Below are positions 27,434-35,739 of a DNA stretch of 59,047 bases, piece after piece (position 1 is the stretch's first letter; each line of letters opens with the position of its first letter). The notes under the pieces are model-generated. The model saw only the letters and a program-made list of their open reading frames with translations, did no database searches and was not told where the DNA came from. The stretch is taken from positions 1 to 59,047 of the forward strand of contig JAJPJD010000032.1 in the NCBI GenBank assembly GCA_021324355.1, given 5' to 3'. The DNA is from Actinomycetota bacterium. Its GTDB lineage: Bacteria; Actinomycetota; Acidimicrobiia; Acidimicrobiales; RAAP-2. A program made the translations under genes and the position numbers.

Positions 27434-28662
27434 CTGGCGCAGACGCGCAGCTCGGTGAGGCCCCGGAGCCCGAGGTTGGGCCGCCAGGTCACCTCCTCGT
27501 CGGCGAGCTCGAGGGAGCCGAAACGCGCCAGCATGGTCGAGAACGCGATCTGGCCCTCCATGCGGGCCAGCGGCGCCCCGAAACAGAAGTGCGCTGCCCA
27601 CCCGAACGCCAGGTGGCGGTTGTCCTGGCGACCGAGGTCGAGACGGTCGGGGTCCTCGAAACGCCATGGGTCGCGGTTGGCAGCGCCCATCACCGCGATC
27701 ACCGCGTCCCCCTCGGGGATGGGCACGCCGGAAAGGACCGCGCCACCGGGCGCGAGGCGCGCCGTGTGCTGGCTCGGGCTCTCGTAGCGGAGGAGCTCTT
27801 CGACCGCGCTGTGCATGATCCCCGGATCGGCACGGAGCCGCTCCAGCTGGTCGGGCTGGCGGAGCAGGGTGAGCAGACCGTTGCCGATGAGGTTGGTCGT
27901 GGTCTCCTGACCGCCGACCATGGTGACGATCACATTGGCCACCACCTCGGACTCGCTCAACCGGTCGCCGTCAACCTCGGCGGTGCTCAGGGCATGGATG
28001 AGCCCGTCGGTGGGGCGACGGGCTTCGCGGCGGACCGCAGCCGAGAAGTACTCGGTCATCTCCTCGACCGCCCGCAGCGACCGGCTCGCCCGACCCGGGT
28101 TGTGCTGGAAGTTGCCCAGCATCTCGGCGAAGTCCTGCGACCATCCCTTTAAGAGCTGGTGGTCGGAGGTCGGGACTCCCAGCATCTCGGCGGTGACGAT
28201 GGCCGGCAGGGGGTTGGCGAGCGCGCGCATGACGTCGAAGGTCCCGGCGCCAGCGACCTCGTCCAGCAGACGCTCGGCGATGGATTTGATGTGCGCACGG
28301 AGCACCGCGACCCGGCGAGGGGTGAACGCCCCCGACGCCAGGCGCCGGACCCGACCGTGCTTCGGCGGGTCGAGAAAGAGCATCTGCTCCACCATGACCC
28401 TGGCGATCGGGGTGAGCTCGGTCAGTCCCAGCTCCTCCAGCCGCTGCGGGGTCGGCGTGCGATCGGCCGAGAAGCGGTGGAGCACCTCGACCACGTCCGG
28501 ATACCTGGTGACCACCCAGGCATGCAGGTAGGGGTCCCAGGAGACCGGCGCCTCCTCCCGCAGCCGGCGGTAGAGGGGGTAGGGGTTGGCCAGCACGTCG
28601 GGGTCGAGCAGCTGGACCAGGCTCGGCGCCGGGGCCTGCGGACGGGCGGCTGGTGCGCTCAT
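27430..28662 (-). CDS. cytochrome P450
   Basis: 410 residues with all core features: I-helix GGQETT (250-255), ExxR in EELLR (288-292) and the heme loop FGWAAHFCFG with the Cys ligand at 360. Soluble bacterial type; it needs external ferredoxin and reductase, none of which is nearby. It lies between the A-T and condensation genes with overlaps on both sides. P450s so placed often hydroxylate an amino acid while it is bound to the carrier domain, so beta-hydroxylation of the loaded residue is the leading guess. Confidence 0.93.
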   Translation of the reverse strand: MSAPAARPQAPAPSLVQLLDPDVLANPYPLYRRLREEAPVSWDPYLHAWVVTRYPDVVEVLHRFSADRTPTPQRLEELGLTELTPIARVMVEQMLFLDPPKHGRVRRLASGAFTPRRVAVLRAHIKSIAERLLDEVAGAGTFDVMRALANPLPAIVTAEMLGVPTSDHQLLKGWSQDFAEMLGNFQHNPGRASRSLRAVEEMTEYFSAAVRREARRPTDGLIHALSTAEVDGDRLSESEVVANVIVTMVGGQETTTNLIGNGLLTLLRQPDQLERLRADPGIMHSAVEELLRYESPSQHTARLAPGGAVLSGVPIPEGDAVIAVMGAANRDPWRFEDPDRLDLGRQDNRHLAFGWAAHFCFGAPLARMEGQIAFSTMLARFGSLELADEEVTWRPNLGLRGLTELRVCAR

Positions 28663-30437
28663 TGGCGCGCCTCCTCGGCCGTCCGCTCGGCCAGCTGACG
28701 GTCCACCGCCGCCGCGATCTCGCCCAAGGTTGGATGGTCGAACAAGTACCGCAGGCTGAGCTCCACGTCGAACAGGGCCTCCAGCCGCACGATCAACTGC
28801 GCACCGAGCATGGAGTGGCCGCCCAGGAGGAAGAAGTTCTGCTCCGGCCGGACCGCCGGGACGTCGAGCAGCTCGGTGAGCACGGCCTCGATTCTCGCCT
28901 CGGTCGGTGTGAGCGGTGGCGGATCCCCGGCGTCACACCGGGCGACGCGCTCCGGTGCGCCCAAGGCTCCGAGCGCGGCTCGGTCGACCTTGCCGTGCGC
29001 GGTCAGGGGCAGCGCGTCGACCCAGACGAAGCGGTCCGGCACCAGGTACTCGGGGAGCGAGGTCCGCAGGTGCTCGACCAGCTCGACGCGCCCTGGGCGG
29101 GCGGAGCCGCTCGGGACGAGAAACGCCACAAGTTGCCGCTCGGCGCTGGTGGCTCCGACGCCGGTGACCACGCTGGCCGCCACCGCCGGGTGGGCGTTGA
29201 GCGCCGCGGTCACCTCCCCCGGCTCGATGCGGTAGCCCCGGATGCTCAACTGGTCGTCGAGGCGGCCGAGGAAGTCGAACGAGCCGTCGGCACGCTGACG
29301 GACCAGGTCGCCCGTGCGGTAGCGACGGTCGGAGCCCTCGCCCACGAAGCGCTCGGCGGTGAGCTCGGGCCGGTTCAGATAGCCGCGGGCGACGGCGATG
29401 CCACCCAGGACGAGCTCACCGGGTTCTCCCGGCGGCACCGGGTCGCCGTCGGCCCCGACCACCGAGGCCACCACGCCGGTGATCGGGCGGCCGATGGTCG
29501 GCGGGCCGTCGCCGTCGGGCTCGACCACCCCGGAGGTCGCGACGACGGTGGTCTCGCTCAGTCCGTAGTTGTTGACCAGCCGAAACGGCAGGCCCCGAGG
29601 GGGGCGCCGACTCAGGGCGTCACCGCCGGTCAGCAGGTAGCGCAGGGCGGTCCGCTCGGGCCAGCCGAGACCGATCACGCCCTCGGCGAGGGCGGTCGGG
29701 ATGAACGACACCGTCACCGAGGCGGCGACCAGCCAGTCGCGCAGGCCCACCGGGTCGGTCCGCAGCTCCGCCGGGACCACGTGCAGGGAGGCCCCGACCG
29801 CGAGCGCCGGCCATACCTCCCAGATCACCGCGTCGAAGCCGGGGCTCGAGATCTGGGTGCAGCGGTCGGCGAAGGAGAGCTCGAAGGCCTCGGTGTGCCA
29901 GGCCACCAGGTTGGCCAGGCTCGCATGGTCCACCACGACCCCCTTGGGCTGGCCGGTGGAGCCGGAGGTGTACACCACGTACGCCGGGTCGTCGGGCCGG
30001 GCCCGCGCCGGCGCCCCGGAGCCGCCGGCACCCGGCAGCCGACCGCCCCGCCCGAGCACCACCAGCCGGTCGGCCTCGCCCAGCCGGGCCCCGGCCGCCT
30101 CGTCGGCTACCACCGCCCGGGCGCCCGAGTCTTGCAGCATCCAGGCGATCCGCTCGTCGGGGTACTGCGGGTCGATGGCCACGTAGGCAGCCCCGGCCCG
30201 CAGGATGCCCAGCGCCCCCACCACCAGCGCAGCGGAACGCTCCACGCACAAACCGACCAGGTCGCCAGGGCCGATCCCCCGCCGGGCCAGCGCATGGGCC
30301 AGCCCGTCGGCCCGCTCGAGGAGGTCGCCGTAGGTGACGGTGGCCTCCGAGCTGTGCACCGCCAGGCGCCGGGGTCGGGACGACGCGACCTGCTCGACCA
30401 GGTCGACGACCGTGGAACCCAGTACGACGGCTGTCAT
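28659..30437 (-). CDS. NRPS adenylation-thiolation module, leucine-like code
   Basis: 592 residues, ATG with GGGAGGA nine bases upstream. Adenylation domain with YTSGSTGQPKG (156-166), YGLSETT, YRTGD, GRLDDQLSIRGYRIE and the C-terminal K483; then a carrier domain with the phosphopantetheine Ser in LGGHSMLG (S542). Aligning to PheA gives specificity residues D202, A203, W206, F245, L269, G271, N290, V298, V299, K483, i.e. DAWFLGNVVK, a known leucine signature. There is no condensation or thioesterase domain, so it loads one amino acid for downstream partners. The stop overlaps the P450 start. Confidence 0.93.
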   Translation of the reverse strand: MTAVVLGSTVVDLVEQVASSRPRRLAVHSSEATVTYGDLLERADGLAHALARRGIGPGDLVGLCVERSAALVVGALGILRAGAAYVAIDPQYPDERIAWMLQDSGARAVVADEAAGARLGEADRLVVLGRGGRLPGAGGSGAPARARPDDPAYVVYTSGSTGQPKGVVVDHASLANLVAWHTEAFELSFADRCTQISSPGFDAVIWEVWPALAVGASLHVVPAELRTDPVGLRDWLVAASVTVSFIPTALAEGVIGLGWPERTALRYLLTGGDALSRRPPRGLPFRLVNNYGLSETTVVATSGVVEPDGDGPPTIGRPITGVVASVVGADGDPVPPGEPGELVLGGIAVARGYLNRPELTAERFVGEGSDRRYRTGDLVRQRADGSFDFLGRLDDQLSIRGYRIEPGEVTAALNAHPAVAASVVTGVGATSAERQLVAFLVPSGSARPGRVELVEHLRTSLPEYLVPDRFVWVDALPLTAHGKVDRAALGALGAPERVARCDAGDPPPLTPTEARIEAVLTELLDVPAVRPEQNFFLLGGHSMLGAQLIVRLEALFDVELSLRYLFDHPTLGEIAAAVDRQLAERTAEEARQ

Positions 30438-30611
30438 TCGATCGCTTCCTCCCTGTGCGCGGCCCGCCGCGAACACGAAGCGTGGCGACAGGACCCTGCC
30501 CAGCGCCCGCTCCGGCGGCACGCCGATTGCGTGGTGCTGGCAGGGTACGGGTGCGCCGTCCCAGCGCCGTCTGTGCGATGTCCCAGGTTCTGGAGCCGAA
30601 AACGGGAGCAA

Positions 30612-31295
30612 TCAGAGCGGGCGCGGCGGGCCGAGCCGCCATGGCCCGCTCGAGCGTCCGGCCACCGCCGCTGCGAACTCGTCGCCGAGGTCGATCGGAT
30701 GGACCCTCCACTCACCGACGGTGGTCGAGGCCGCTCCGGGGACCCAGGTGACCACGGAGCCGGCGGGCCCCGGCAGCCCGGTGCCGGTGCCCTTCAGGTA
30801 GGCCTCCTTGCAGCTCCAGCACTGGTAGGCGGCACGGTGGCGGGCCTCGGGACCCATCGACGCCAGCGCCGCCTGCTCAGCTGGGGCGAAGAACCGAGCG
30901 GCGACTGCCTCCATGGCGACGTCGGGCCGAATGGCCTCGAGATCGACCCCGACCTCGAGGGTCCAGCTGGTGGCGATCAGCATCCGGCTCGCGCTCTTGG
31001 AGGTGCTGAAGCGCAGCGGCGAACCGGACAGCGCCGGCTTGCCGCCGACGGCCAGCTGGAGTCGCAGGGCCGCCGGTGCCACCCCGGTCAGCCGGCCGAG
31101 CAGGCCTCGGAGGACGGCTCGCCCGACCACGAAGCGGGCCTGGTCGACCGGCGCCACGAACGAGGCCGCTCGGGACACCTCGGCCGACGACAGCAGCTGG
31201 ACGCCCGCCTCCACCGCGCCAGCCGACAGGTCGAGATCGGTCCACCACAGGTCGACCTGGTGCGGCGACGCTGACCCCCTGGGTTGCGGGCCCAC
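30612..31295 (-). CDS. Sfp-type 4'-phosphopantetheinyl transferase
   Basis: Attaches phosphopantetheine from CoA to carrier proteins. From GTG at 31295 the product is 227 residues with VGVDLEAIRP (metal-binding D118 and E120) and WSCKEAYLKGTG (W160, K163, E164, K168). Where Sfp-type enzymes usually have a NxSHS-like stretch this one reads FSTSKSAS, so the CoA-contacting His is a Lys. It heads the - strand cassette and is the obvious activator of the A-T carrier domain 175 bases downstream. The frame is open upstream; this start is where family similarity begins. Confidence 0.88.
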   Translation of the reverse strand: MGPQPRGSASPHQVDLWWTDLDLSAGAVEAGVQLLSSAEVSRAASFVAPVDQARFVVGRAVLRGLLGRLTGVAPAALRLQLAVGGKPALSGSPLRFSTSKSASRMLIATSWTLEVGVDLEAIRPDVAMEAVAARFFAPAEQAALASMGPEARHRAAYQCWSCKEAYLKGTGTGLPGPAGSVVTWVPGAASTTVGEWRVHPIDLGDEFAAAVAGRSSGPWRLGPPRPL

Positions 31296-31336
31296 CCGGG
31301 CACTGTAGAGGGCCGGGCACGGCCGGTCCCGCGCTG

Positions 31337-31383
31337 CGAGCCTGGGCCAGCCGAGCCTGGGACAGCGCCGAGCCTGGGACAGC
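31337..31383. repeat. three tandem 15-base iterons in a divergent promoter region
   Basis: CGAGCCTGGGCCAGC at 31337-31351 is followed directly by CGAGCCTGGGACAGC at 31352-31366 and, after two bases, by the same word at 31369-31383. They lie in the 206-base gap between the phosphopantetheinyl-transferase gene (-) and the PelD-like gene (+). Same-orientation tandem copies in a divergent regulatory region suggest a multimeric regulator binding site serving one or both operons. Confidence 0.6.
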
Positions 31384-31501
31384 AAGGAAACGGCGTCGGG
31401 ACGCGGACTCCGTACGCTGGGGGCAGCGAGGTGGCCGGCGGCCACGCGGGCCCGGTGGCCCGCACCGACCCCAAGTTCGGACCCGATCAGGAGGGCAAGG
31501 C

Positions 31502-32902
31502 GTGTCGACGACGATGACCGACGACCACGGACGTGCCAACGGAGCGCACGGCGGGGTGGGCCACCTGCTCCGGATGGCCAAGACCCAGTGCGGCGGGTCG
31601 CTTGCGTTCGCGGCCTTGCGCAAGCCCGACGGTGGGTTCGCGATCGCGACCTTCCCCACCCTGACCGCCGATCCGACCTGGACGGTCGAGTCGGTGGACG
31701 AACTCGTCCGCCAGACCTGGGAGGACCCACACCTGACCAGTGGCACGGTGCTGGTGCGGAGCGGTCGGGTGCTGCGCAGCATGTGGACCGGACAGGGCCA
31801 CCACATCAAGCTGGCGGTGGCCGCCCTGAGCGATCCTGACGCGCCCCAGCACCCCTGGGGGCTGCTGTGCGTGGCCGAGCCGGTGGCCGGCCACTTCGAG
31901 CAAGACCAGCTCAAGACCCTGGCTGCGTTGGCCGGTCGGCTCACGTCCTACTTGCGGGCCCGCCAGCGAGTCCTCGAGGGTGGCCTGGCCGCCCCCACCG
32001 AGACCCCTGCCCCACCCCCGCCAGTAGCAGCCGAGCCCGCAGCGCCGTCGACCGAGCCGCTGGTCGCCGCTGGCCCGACGTCGCCGGCGGCGAGCCAGTC
32101 GTGGGCCGAGGGCCTCGAAGCCCTGGGTGAACCGCCGGCCGTGGAGCCGACCATGGACGACGTCGAGCACGAGGAGCACCCGCTGGAAGCCGCCGCCGAC
32201 CGTCTCGAGGCGTTGGCCAGCTGGGGCCAGCCGGCCCATGAGAGCCGGGTCGACGACTGGGAGTTCCTCGGTCTCGACCAGATCGAGTGGGTCGAGGCGC
32301 TGACCCCTCCCCCGCCGCCCGACGACCTCGGGGCGGCGCCGGCGCCCGACGAGCCGGCCCGGCCTGCGTCGAGCGAACCCATGGCGGGCACGGGCGGTGG
32401 CGACGCCCCGGTGTTGTCGGCTCCTGCCGATCGACCTGCCGGGACCCAAGACCTCGATGCCTTGCTCGCACCGGACCCCGAGACTGGGCTGGCCGGCCTC
32501 ACCACCTTGGTCGGCCGGCTCGGCACCGCCCTGGCCGGGGTCGCCAACCACGAGGGCACCGTGGGGCTGATCCTGATCGAGGTCGCCCCGGGTGAGCCGG
32601 GCCAGGACCTGGGCCCCACGGCACGCCTGGCCGTGGCCGGCCGGCTGACCAACCGGCTGCGCGAGCGCGACCTGGTCGCTCGGATCGGGCCCAACCTGTT
32701 CGCCGTCTTGGTCGACCTGCGGCCCGAGGCGAGAGAGCTCGAGGCGATCCGGGCCCGCATCACCGACGCGCTCGCCTCCGGGGTCGACCCCGCCAGCGGG
32801 CCGCTCCAGGTCCGCACGGCCATGACCCTGGCCGAGGCAGGCAGCACCGAGACGGCCGAGTCCCTGCTCCGCCGAGCCGCGGACGAACTCGCAGGACGAT
32901 GA
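31502..32902 (+). CDS. GAF plus degenerate GGDEF protein, candidate c-di-GMP receptor (PelD-like layout)
   Basis: 466 residues, GTG start with AGGAGG seven bases ahead. An N-terminal GAF domain (about 15-150) leads into a Pro/Ala/Glu-rich linker, then a GGDEF-like domain (about 320-460) beginning DPETGL. The active-site motif has become GPNLF (396-400) so cyclase activity is not expected. R387-E-R-D390, exactly five residues upstream, keeps the RxxD inhibitory site that binds c-di-GMP. GAF plus inactive GGDEF with intact RxxD is the layout of PelD, the c-di-GMP receptor of Pel polysaccharide export, although here no membrane helices are seen. It overlaps the flippase gene (ATGA). Confidence 0.82.
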   Translation: MSTTMTDDHGRANGAHGGVGHLLRMAKTQCGGSLAFAALRKPDGGFAIATFPTLTADPTWTVESVDELVRQTWEDPHLTSGTVLVRSGRVLRSMWTGQGHHIKLAVAALSDPDAPQHPWGLLCVAEPVAGHFEQDQLKTLAALAGRLTSYLRARQRVLEGGLAAPTETPAPPPPVAAEPAAPSTEPLVAAGPTSPAASQSWAEGLEALGEPPAVEPTMDDVEHEEHPLEAAADRLEALASWGQPAHESRVDDWEFLGLDQIEWVEALTPPPPPDDLGAAPAPDEPARPASSEPMAGTGGGDAPVLSAPADRPAGTQDLDALLAPDPETGLAGLTTLVGRLGTALAGVANHEGTVGLILIEVAPGEPGQDLGPTARLAVAGRLTNRLRERDLVARIGPNLFAVLVDLRPEARELEAIRARITDALASGVDPASGPLQVRTAMTLAEAGSTETAESLLRRAADELAGR

Positions 32903-34986
32903 GCCTCGGCTCGCCCGCTGGCGCGAGCGTCGAGGTCGGCCCTCCGGGACCTCCGGCGGTCGAGCGCGCCGGCGACCGCACCACCGCTGGCCTCACCCTC
33001 GGGCAGCTGGCAGTGCGCGGCGGCAGCTACCTGTTCGGTCGGGAGGCCATCGGCACCCTGGTCCGCCTGGGCGGCGTGGTGGTGGTGGTCCGCCTGATCG
33101 GCCCCAGCGCGTTCGGGATCTACACCGCGGCGGCAGCGTTCTCGCTGTTCACGGCCAGCTTCGCCCAGATGGGGCTGGAGGTGTACCTGATCCGGCTGGG
33201 CGCCGACCTCGAGGCCCGCCACTACGACCAGGCGTTCAGCGTCCTGGTGGTGCTGTCGCTGGCCGTCACCTCGATCGGCGAGGGGCTGACCTTCGCCCTT
33301 GGCGGGATCCTGCGACCGGTCGGAGTGCTCCTGCCGCTCCGAGTGCTGCTGGCCAGCATCCCGCTCAACGTGCTGTGGGCACCGGCCCAGGCCGCGATCG
33401 AGCGACGGTTCGACTACCGGATCATGGGCCTGATCGAGCTGGGCGGAGACGTCATCTTGTACACGACCGCGATCCCCCTCGCCCTCACCCACCACCGGCA
33501 GTGGTCCCTGGTCGCCGGGTTCGTCGCGTGGCAGGGGTGGCTGTTCGTCGCCACCTGGCTCGCGTCGGGCCTTCGCTACCACTGGAACTGGTCGCTGCCG
33601 GCAGTTCGCGAGTTCGTCCGCCACGGATTGGGCTTCTCCAGCTCGGACTGGCTCCGGCGGGCCGGGGACCTGATCAACCCGCTGGTGGTGGGGACCTTCT
33701 TCGGGGCAACCGGCGTCGGCTACGTCGCGTTCGCGCAGCGCCTGGTCGACACGGTCGGCTTCGCCAAGCGCAGCGCCTTCCGCCTCGGGATGGTCGCACT
33801 GTCGCGGGTCTCCGACCGCGACCACGCCCGGCTCCGCTACTCGATCGAGCAGGGGTCGCTCCTCCAGCTGCTCTCCCTGGCGATCCCCTACGGCTGCTTC
33901 AGCGTGGTCGCTCGCTGGGTGGTGCCGGCGGTGTTCGGGCACCAGTGGACCCGGAGCCTGCCGGTGTTCGCCCTGCTGGCGCTGGCCACCACGGCGAGCG
34001 CCAGCGGTCTCATCCAGACCACTTTCTTGTACAGCCGGGGCCGCAACCTGGCGGTGACCGGGGTGGTGCTGCTCCGGGACCTGATCCTGGGGGCCAGCGC
34101 GCTGGTGCTGGTGCGGCGGCTGGGCATCGACGGCTTCGGCCTGGCGGCCCTGGCCGCATTGGGCGCGCTCGTCTCCCTCCACTACCAGGTCCGGCGCACC
34201 ATCGCCTTCAGCTACCGCCGGATCTGGCCGTGGCTGGTCGCCCTCGGCCCCGCCCTGGCATTCCCAATGGTGCCGATGCCCGAGTCGCTGGCGCTGCTGG
34301 CCCCGCTCGGCCTGCTCGCCCTCCCCTCGATGCGCGCCGAGCTGGTCCGGCTGGCCGGCTTGCTCCGCCGGACCACCGCCGCGCCGCGAGATCCCGCCGC
34401 CACCGCAGCTGCCGGTGCGCCCCCCGCACGCGGCCGCCTCGGCCCGGCCGGCCAGAAGCTCGCCCAGCTCTTCGGTCCCGACCCGGTGACCGGGTTGCCC
34501 GGCCTGCCGGCCTTCGTGGCCCAGCTGGGCGGATCGCTCAACCCGACCCGGCCCAGGCGCTCGACGGTCGGGGTGGTCCTGGCCGAGCTGTGCGGGCCCG
34601 AGCCGCTGGCCGAGGCAGACCTGCGAGCGGTGGCGGCCCGGCTGACTGCCTCGGTGCGGGCCCGAGACCTGGTGGCCCAGCTCGCCCCAGGGGTCTTCGG
34701 GGTGCAGGTCGCGCTCCCCTACGACGTCGACCTCGGCCCGTTGGCCGACCGGATCGGCCGGCTCGTGGGCCAGGGTCGGCCCACCGGGGCCCGCAGCGCC
34801 TACGCCGCCGCCCGCGGTGGCGCCGAGGTCAGCGCCGAGGCGCTGCTCCGGTTGGCGGTGGCCCGCCTGCACGGCTCCCACTGCCAACCCGAGCCGCTGT
34901 GGCTGCACAGCCTGCGGGCATTGGGATCGGGCACCGAGCCCGGAGGGAACGGGGCAGTGCGCCCTGTGGTGGAGGCGCTGCGATGA
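32899..34986 (+). CDS. Wzx-type polysaccharide flippase fused to a degenerate GGDEF domain
   Basis: 695 residues. Residues about 30-490 are a polytopic membrane protein of the oligosaccharide flippase (Wzx/MATE-like) superfamily with GREAIGTLVRLGG, LIGPSAFGIYTAA and about twelve to fourteen helices; it should move lipid-linked repeat units across the membrane. After a Pro/Ala linker, residues about 525-640 align with a GGDEF domain: DPVTGLPGLPAF (D528 on), then R587-A-R-D590, five residues, and APGVF (596-600) in place of GGDEF. The cyclase site is gone but RxxD remains, so I infer direct c-di-GMP control of the flippase. It overlaps genes on both sides (ATGA). Confidence 0.85.
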   Translation: MSLGSPAGASVEVGPPGPPAVERAGDRTTAGLTLGQLAVRGGSYLFGREAIGTLVRLGGVVVVVRLIGPSAFGIYTAAAAFSLFTASFAQMGLEVYLIRLGADLEARHYDQAFSVLVVLSLAVTSIGEGLTFALGGILRPVGVLLPLRVLLASIPLNVLWAPAQAAIERRFDYRIMGLIELGGDVILYTTAIPLALTHHRQWSLVAGFVAWQGWLFVATWLASGLRYHWNWSLPAVREFVRHGLGFSSSDWLRRAGDLINPLVVGTFFGATGVGYVAFAQRLVDTVGFAKRSAFRLGMVALSRVSDRDHARLRYSIEQGSLLQLLSLAIPYGCFSVVARWVVPAVFGHQWTRSLPVFALLALATTASASGLIQTTFLYSRGRNLAVTGVVLLRDLILGASALVLVRRLGIDGFGLAALAALGALVSLHYQVRRTIAFSYRRIWPWLVALGPALAFPMVPMPESLALLAPLGLLALPSMRAELVRLAGLLRRTTAAPRDPAATAAAGAPPARGRLGPAGQKLAQLFGPDPVTGLPGLPAFVAQLGGSLNPTRPRRSTVGVVLAELCGPEPLAEADLRAVAARLTASVRARDLVAQLAPGVFGVQVALPYDVDLGPLADRIGRLVGQGRPTGARSAYAAARGGAEVSAEALLRLAVARLHGSHCQPEPLWLHSLRALGSGTEPGGNGAVRPVVEALR

Positions 34987-35423
34987 ACCACAAGCGGCCC
35001 GACCTGCAGACCGCCGTGGAGCTGGTGGAGGTGGACGCGGTGGCCCGCGCCGTTCGTCGGTTCGGGGATCGGTACCTGCGCGAGGTCTTCACCGAGCACG
35101 AGATCTCCTGCTGCGGGCGCCGAGGCGGGCCGTTGTCCGCGCTCCAGCTGGCCGCCAGGTTCGCGGCCAAGGAGGCGACCTTGAAGCTGCTCGGCCCGGC
35201 GGCCGGACGGCCCGGCTGGCGATCGGTCGAGGTGGTTCGCCTGCCCACCGGGGCCTGCCAGCTCCGGCTGCGCGGCGCCGCGGCGCGGCTGGCGCTGCAA
35301 CGGGGACTCGGTCCGTTCACCGTGAGCCTGACCAGCGAAGCCGGGCTCGCGGCGGCGGTGGTGACCTGCGGGTCCGCGCCCGGGACCGAGCAACCAAGGA
35401 CAATGAGGTCCTCCGACCAGTGA
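34983..35423 (+). CDS. AcpS-like holo-acyl-carrier-protein synthase
   Basis: 146 residues, ATG overlapping the flippase stop. It shows the AcpS signatures: VELVEVDAVARAVRRFG with the metal-binding Asp, FTEHEI, and RFAAKEATLKLLG with the Lys-Glu pair. It should transfer phosphopantetheine from CoA to a carrier protein; the carrier gene starts 12 bases downstream, so that is the likely substrate. A second phosphopantetheinyl transferase beside the separate Sfp-type enzyme suggests the two carrier systems are kept apart. The last 20 residues look non-conserved. Confidence 0.87.
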   Translation: MNHKRPDLQTAVELVEVDAVARAVRRFGDRYLREVFTEHEISCCGRRGGPLSALQLAARFAAKEATLKLLGPAAGRPGWRSVEVVRLPTGACQLRLRGAAARLALQRGLGPFTVSLTSEAGLAAAVVTCGSAPGTEQPRTMRSSDQ

Positions 35424-35435
35424 CGAGGAGTTGAG

Positions 35436-35681
35436 GTGCGGGAGCAGATCCGAGCTGTCATCGAGCAACATGCACGGCTGTCGGTTCCGATCGAGGCAGT
35501 CGACGACCACACCGACCTGTTCCAGGCCGGCATGACCTCCCATGCCAGCGTCAGCCTGATGCTGGCTCTCGAGGAGGCATTCGGCGTCGAGTTCCCCGAG
35601 GCGATGATCCGCAAGGCCACCTTCCAGTCGGTGGCCGCGATCGAACAGGCACTGCTCGAGTTGGGTGGGGTCCCGGCGTGA
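35436..35681 (+). CDS. discrete acyl/aminoacyl carrier protein
   Basis: 81 residues from GTG, acidic and helical, with the phosphopantetheine attachment Ser at S35 in DLFQAGMTSHASV, followed by the typical helix II LALEEAFGVEFPE. It lies between a transferase that can prime it and a class II ligase that can load it, so it most likely carries an amino acid, not a fatty acid. The stretch from this gene to the ligase (58 bases) holds only the ligase's ribosome site (AGAGGAG). Confidence 0.9.
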   Translation: MREQIRAVIEQHARLSVPIEAVDDHTDLFQAGMTSHASVSLMLALEEAFGVEFPEAMIRKATFQSVAAIEQALLELGGVPA

Positions 35682-35739
35682 GCGCGATGCCCACCGCCGG
35701 GTCCGCACGACCGGCCAGCCCGTCCAGAGGAGCCCAAAG

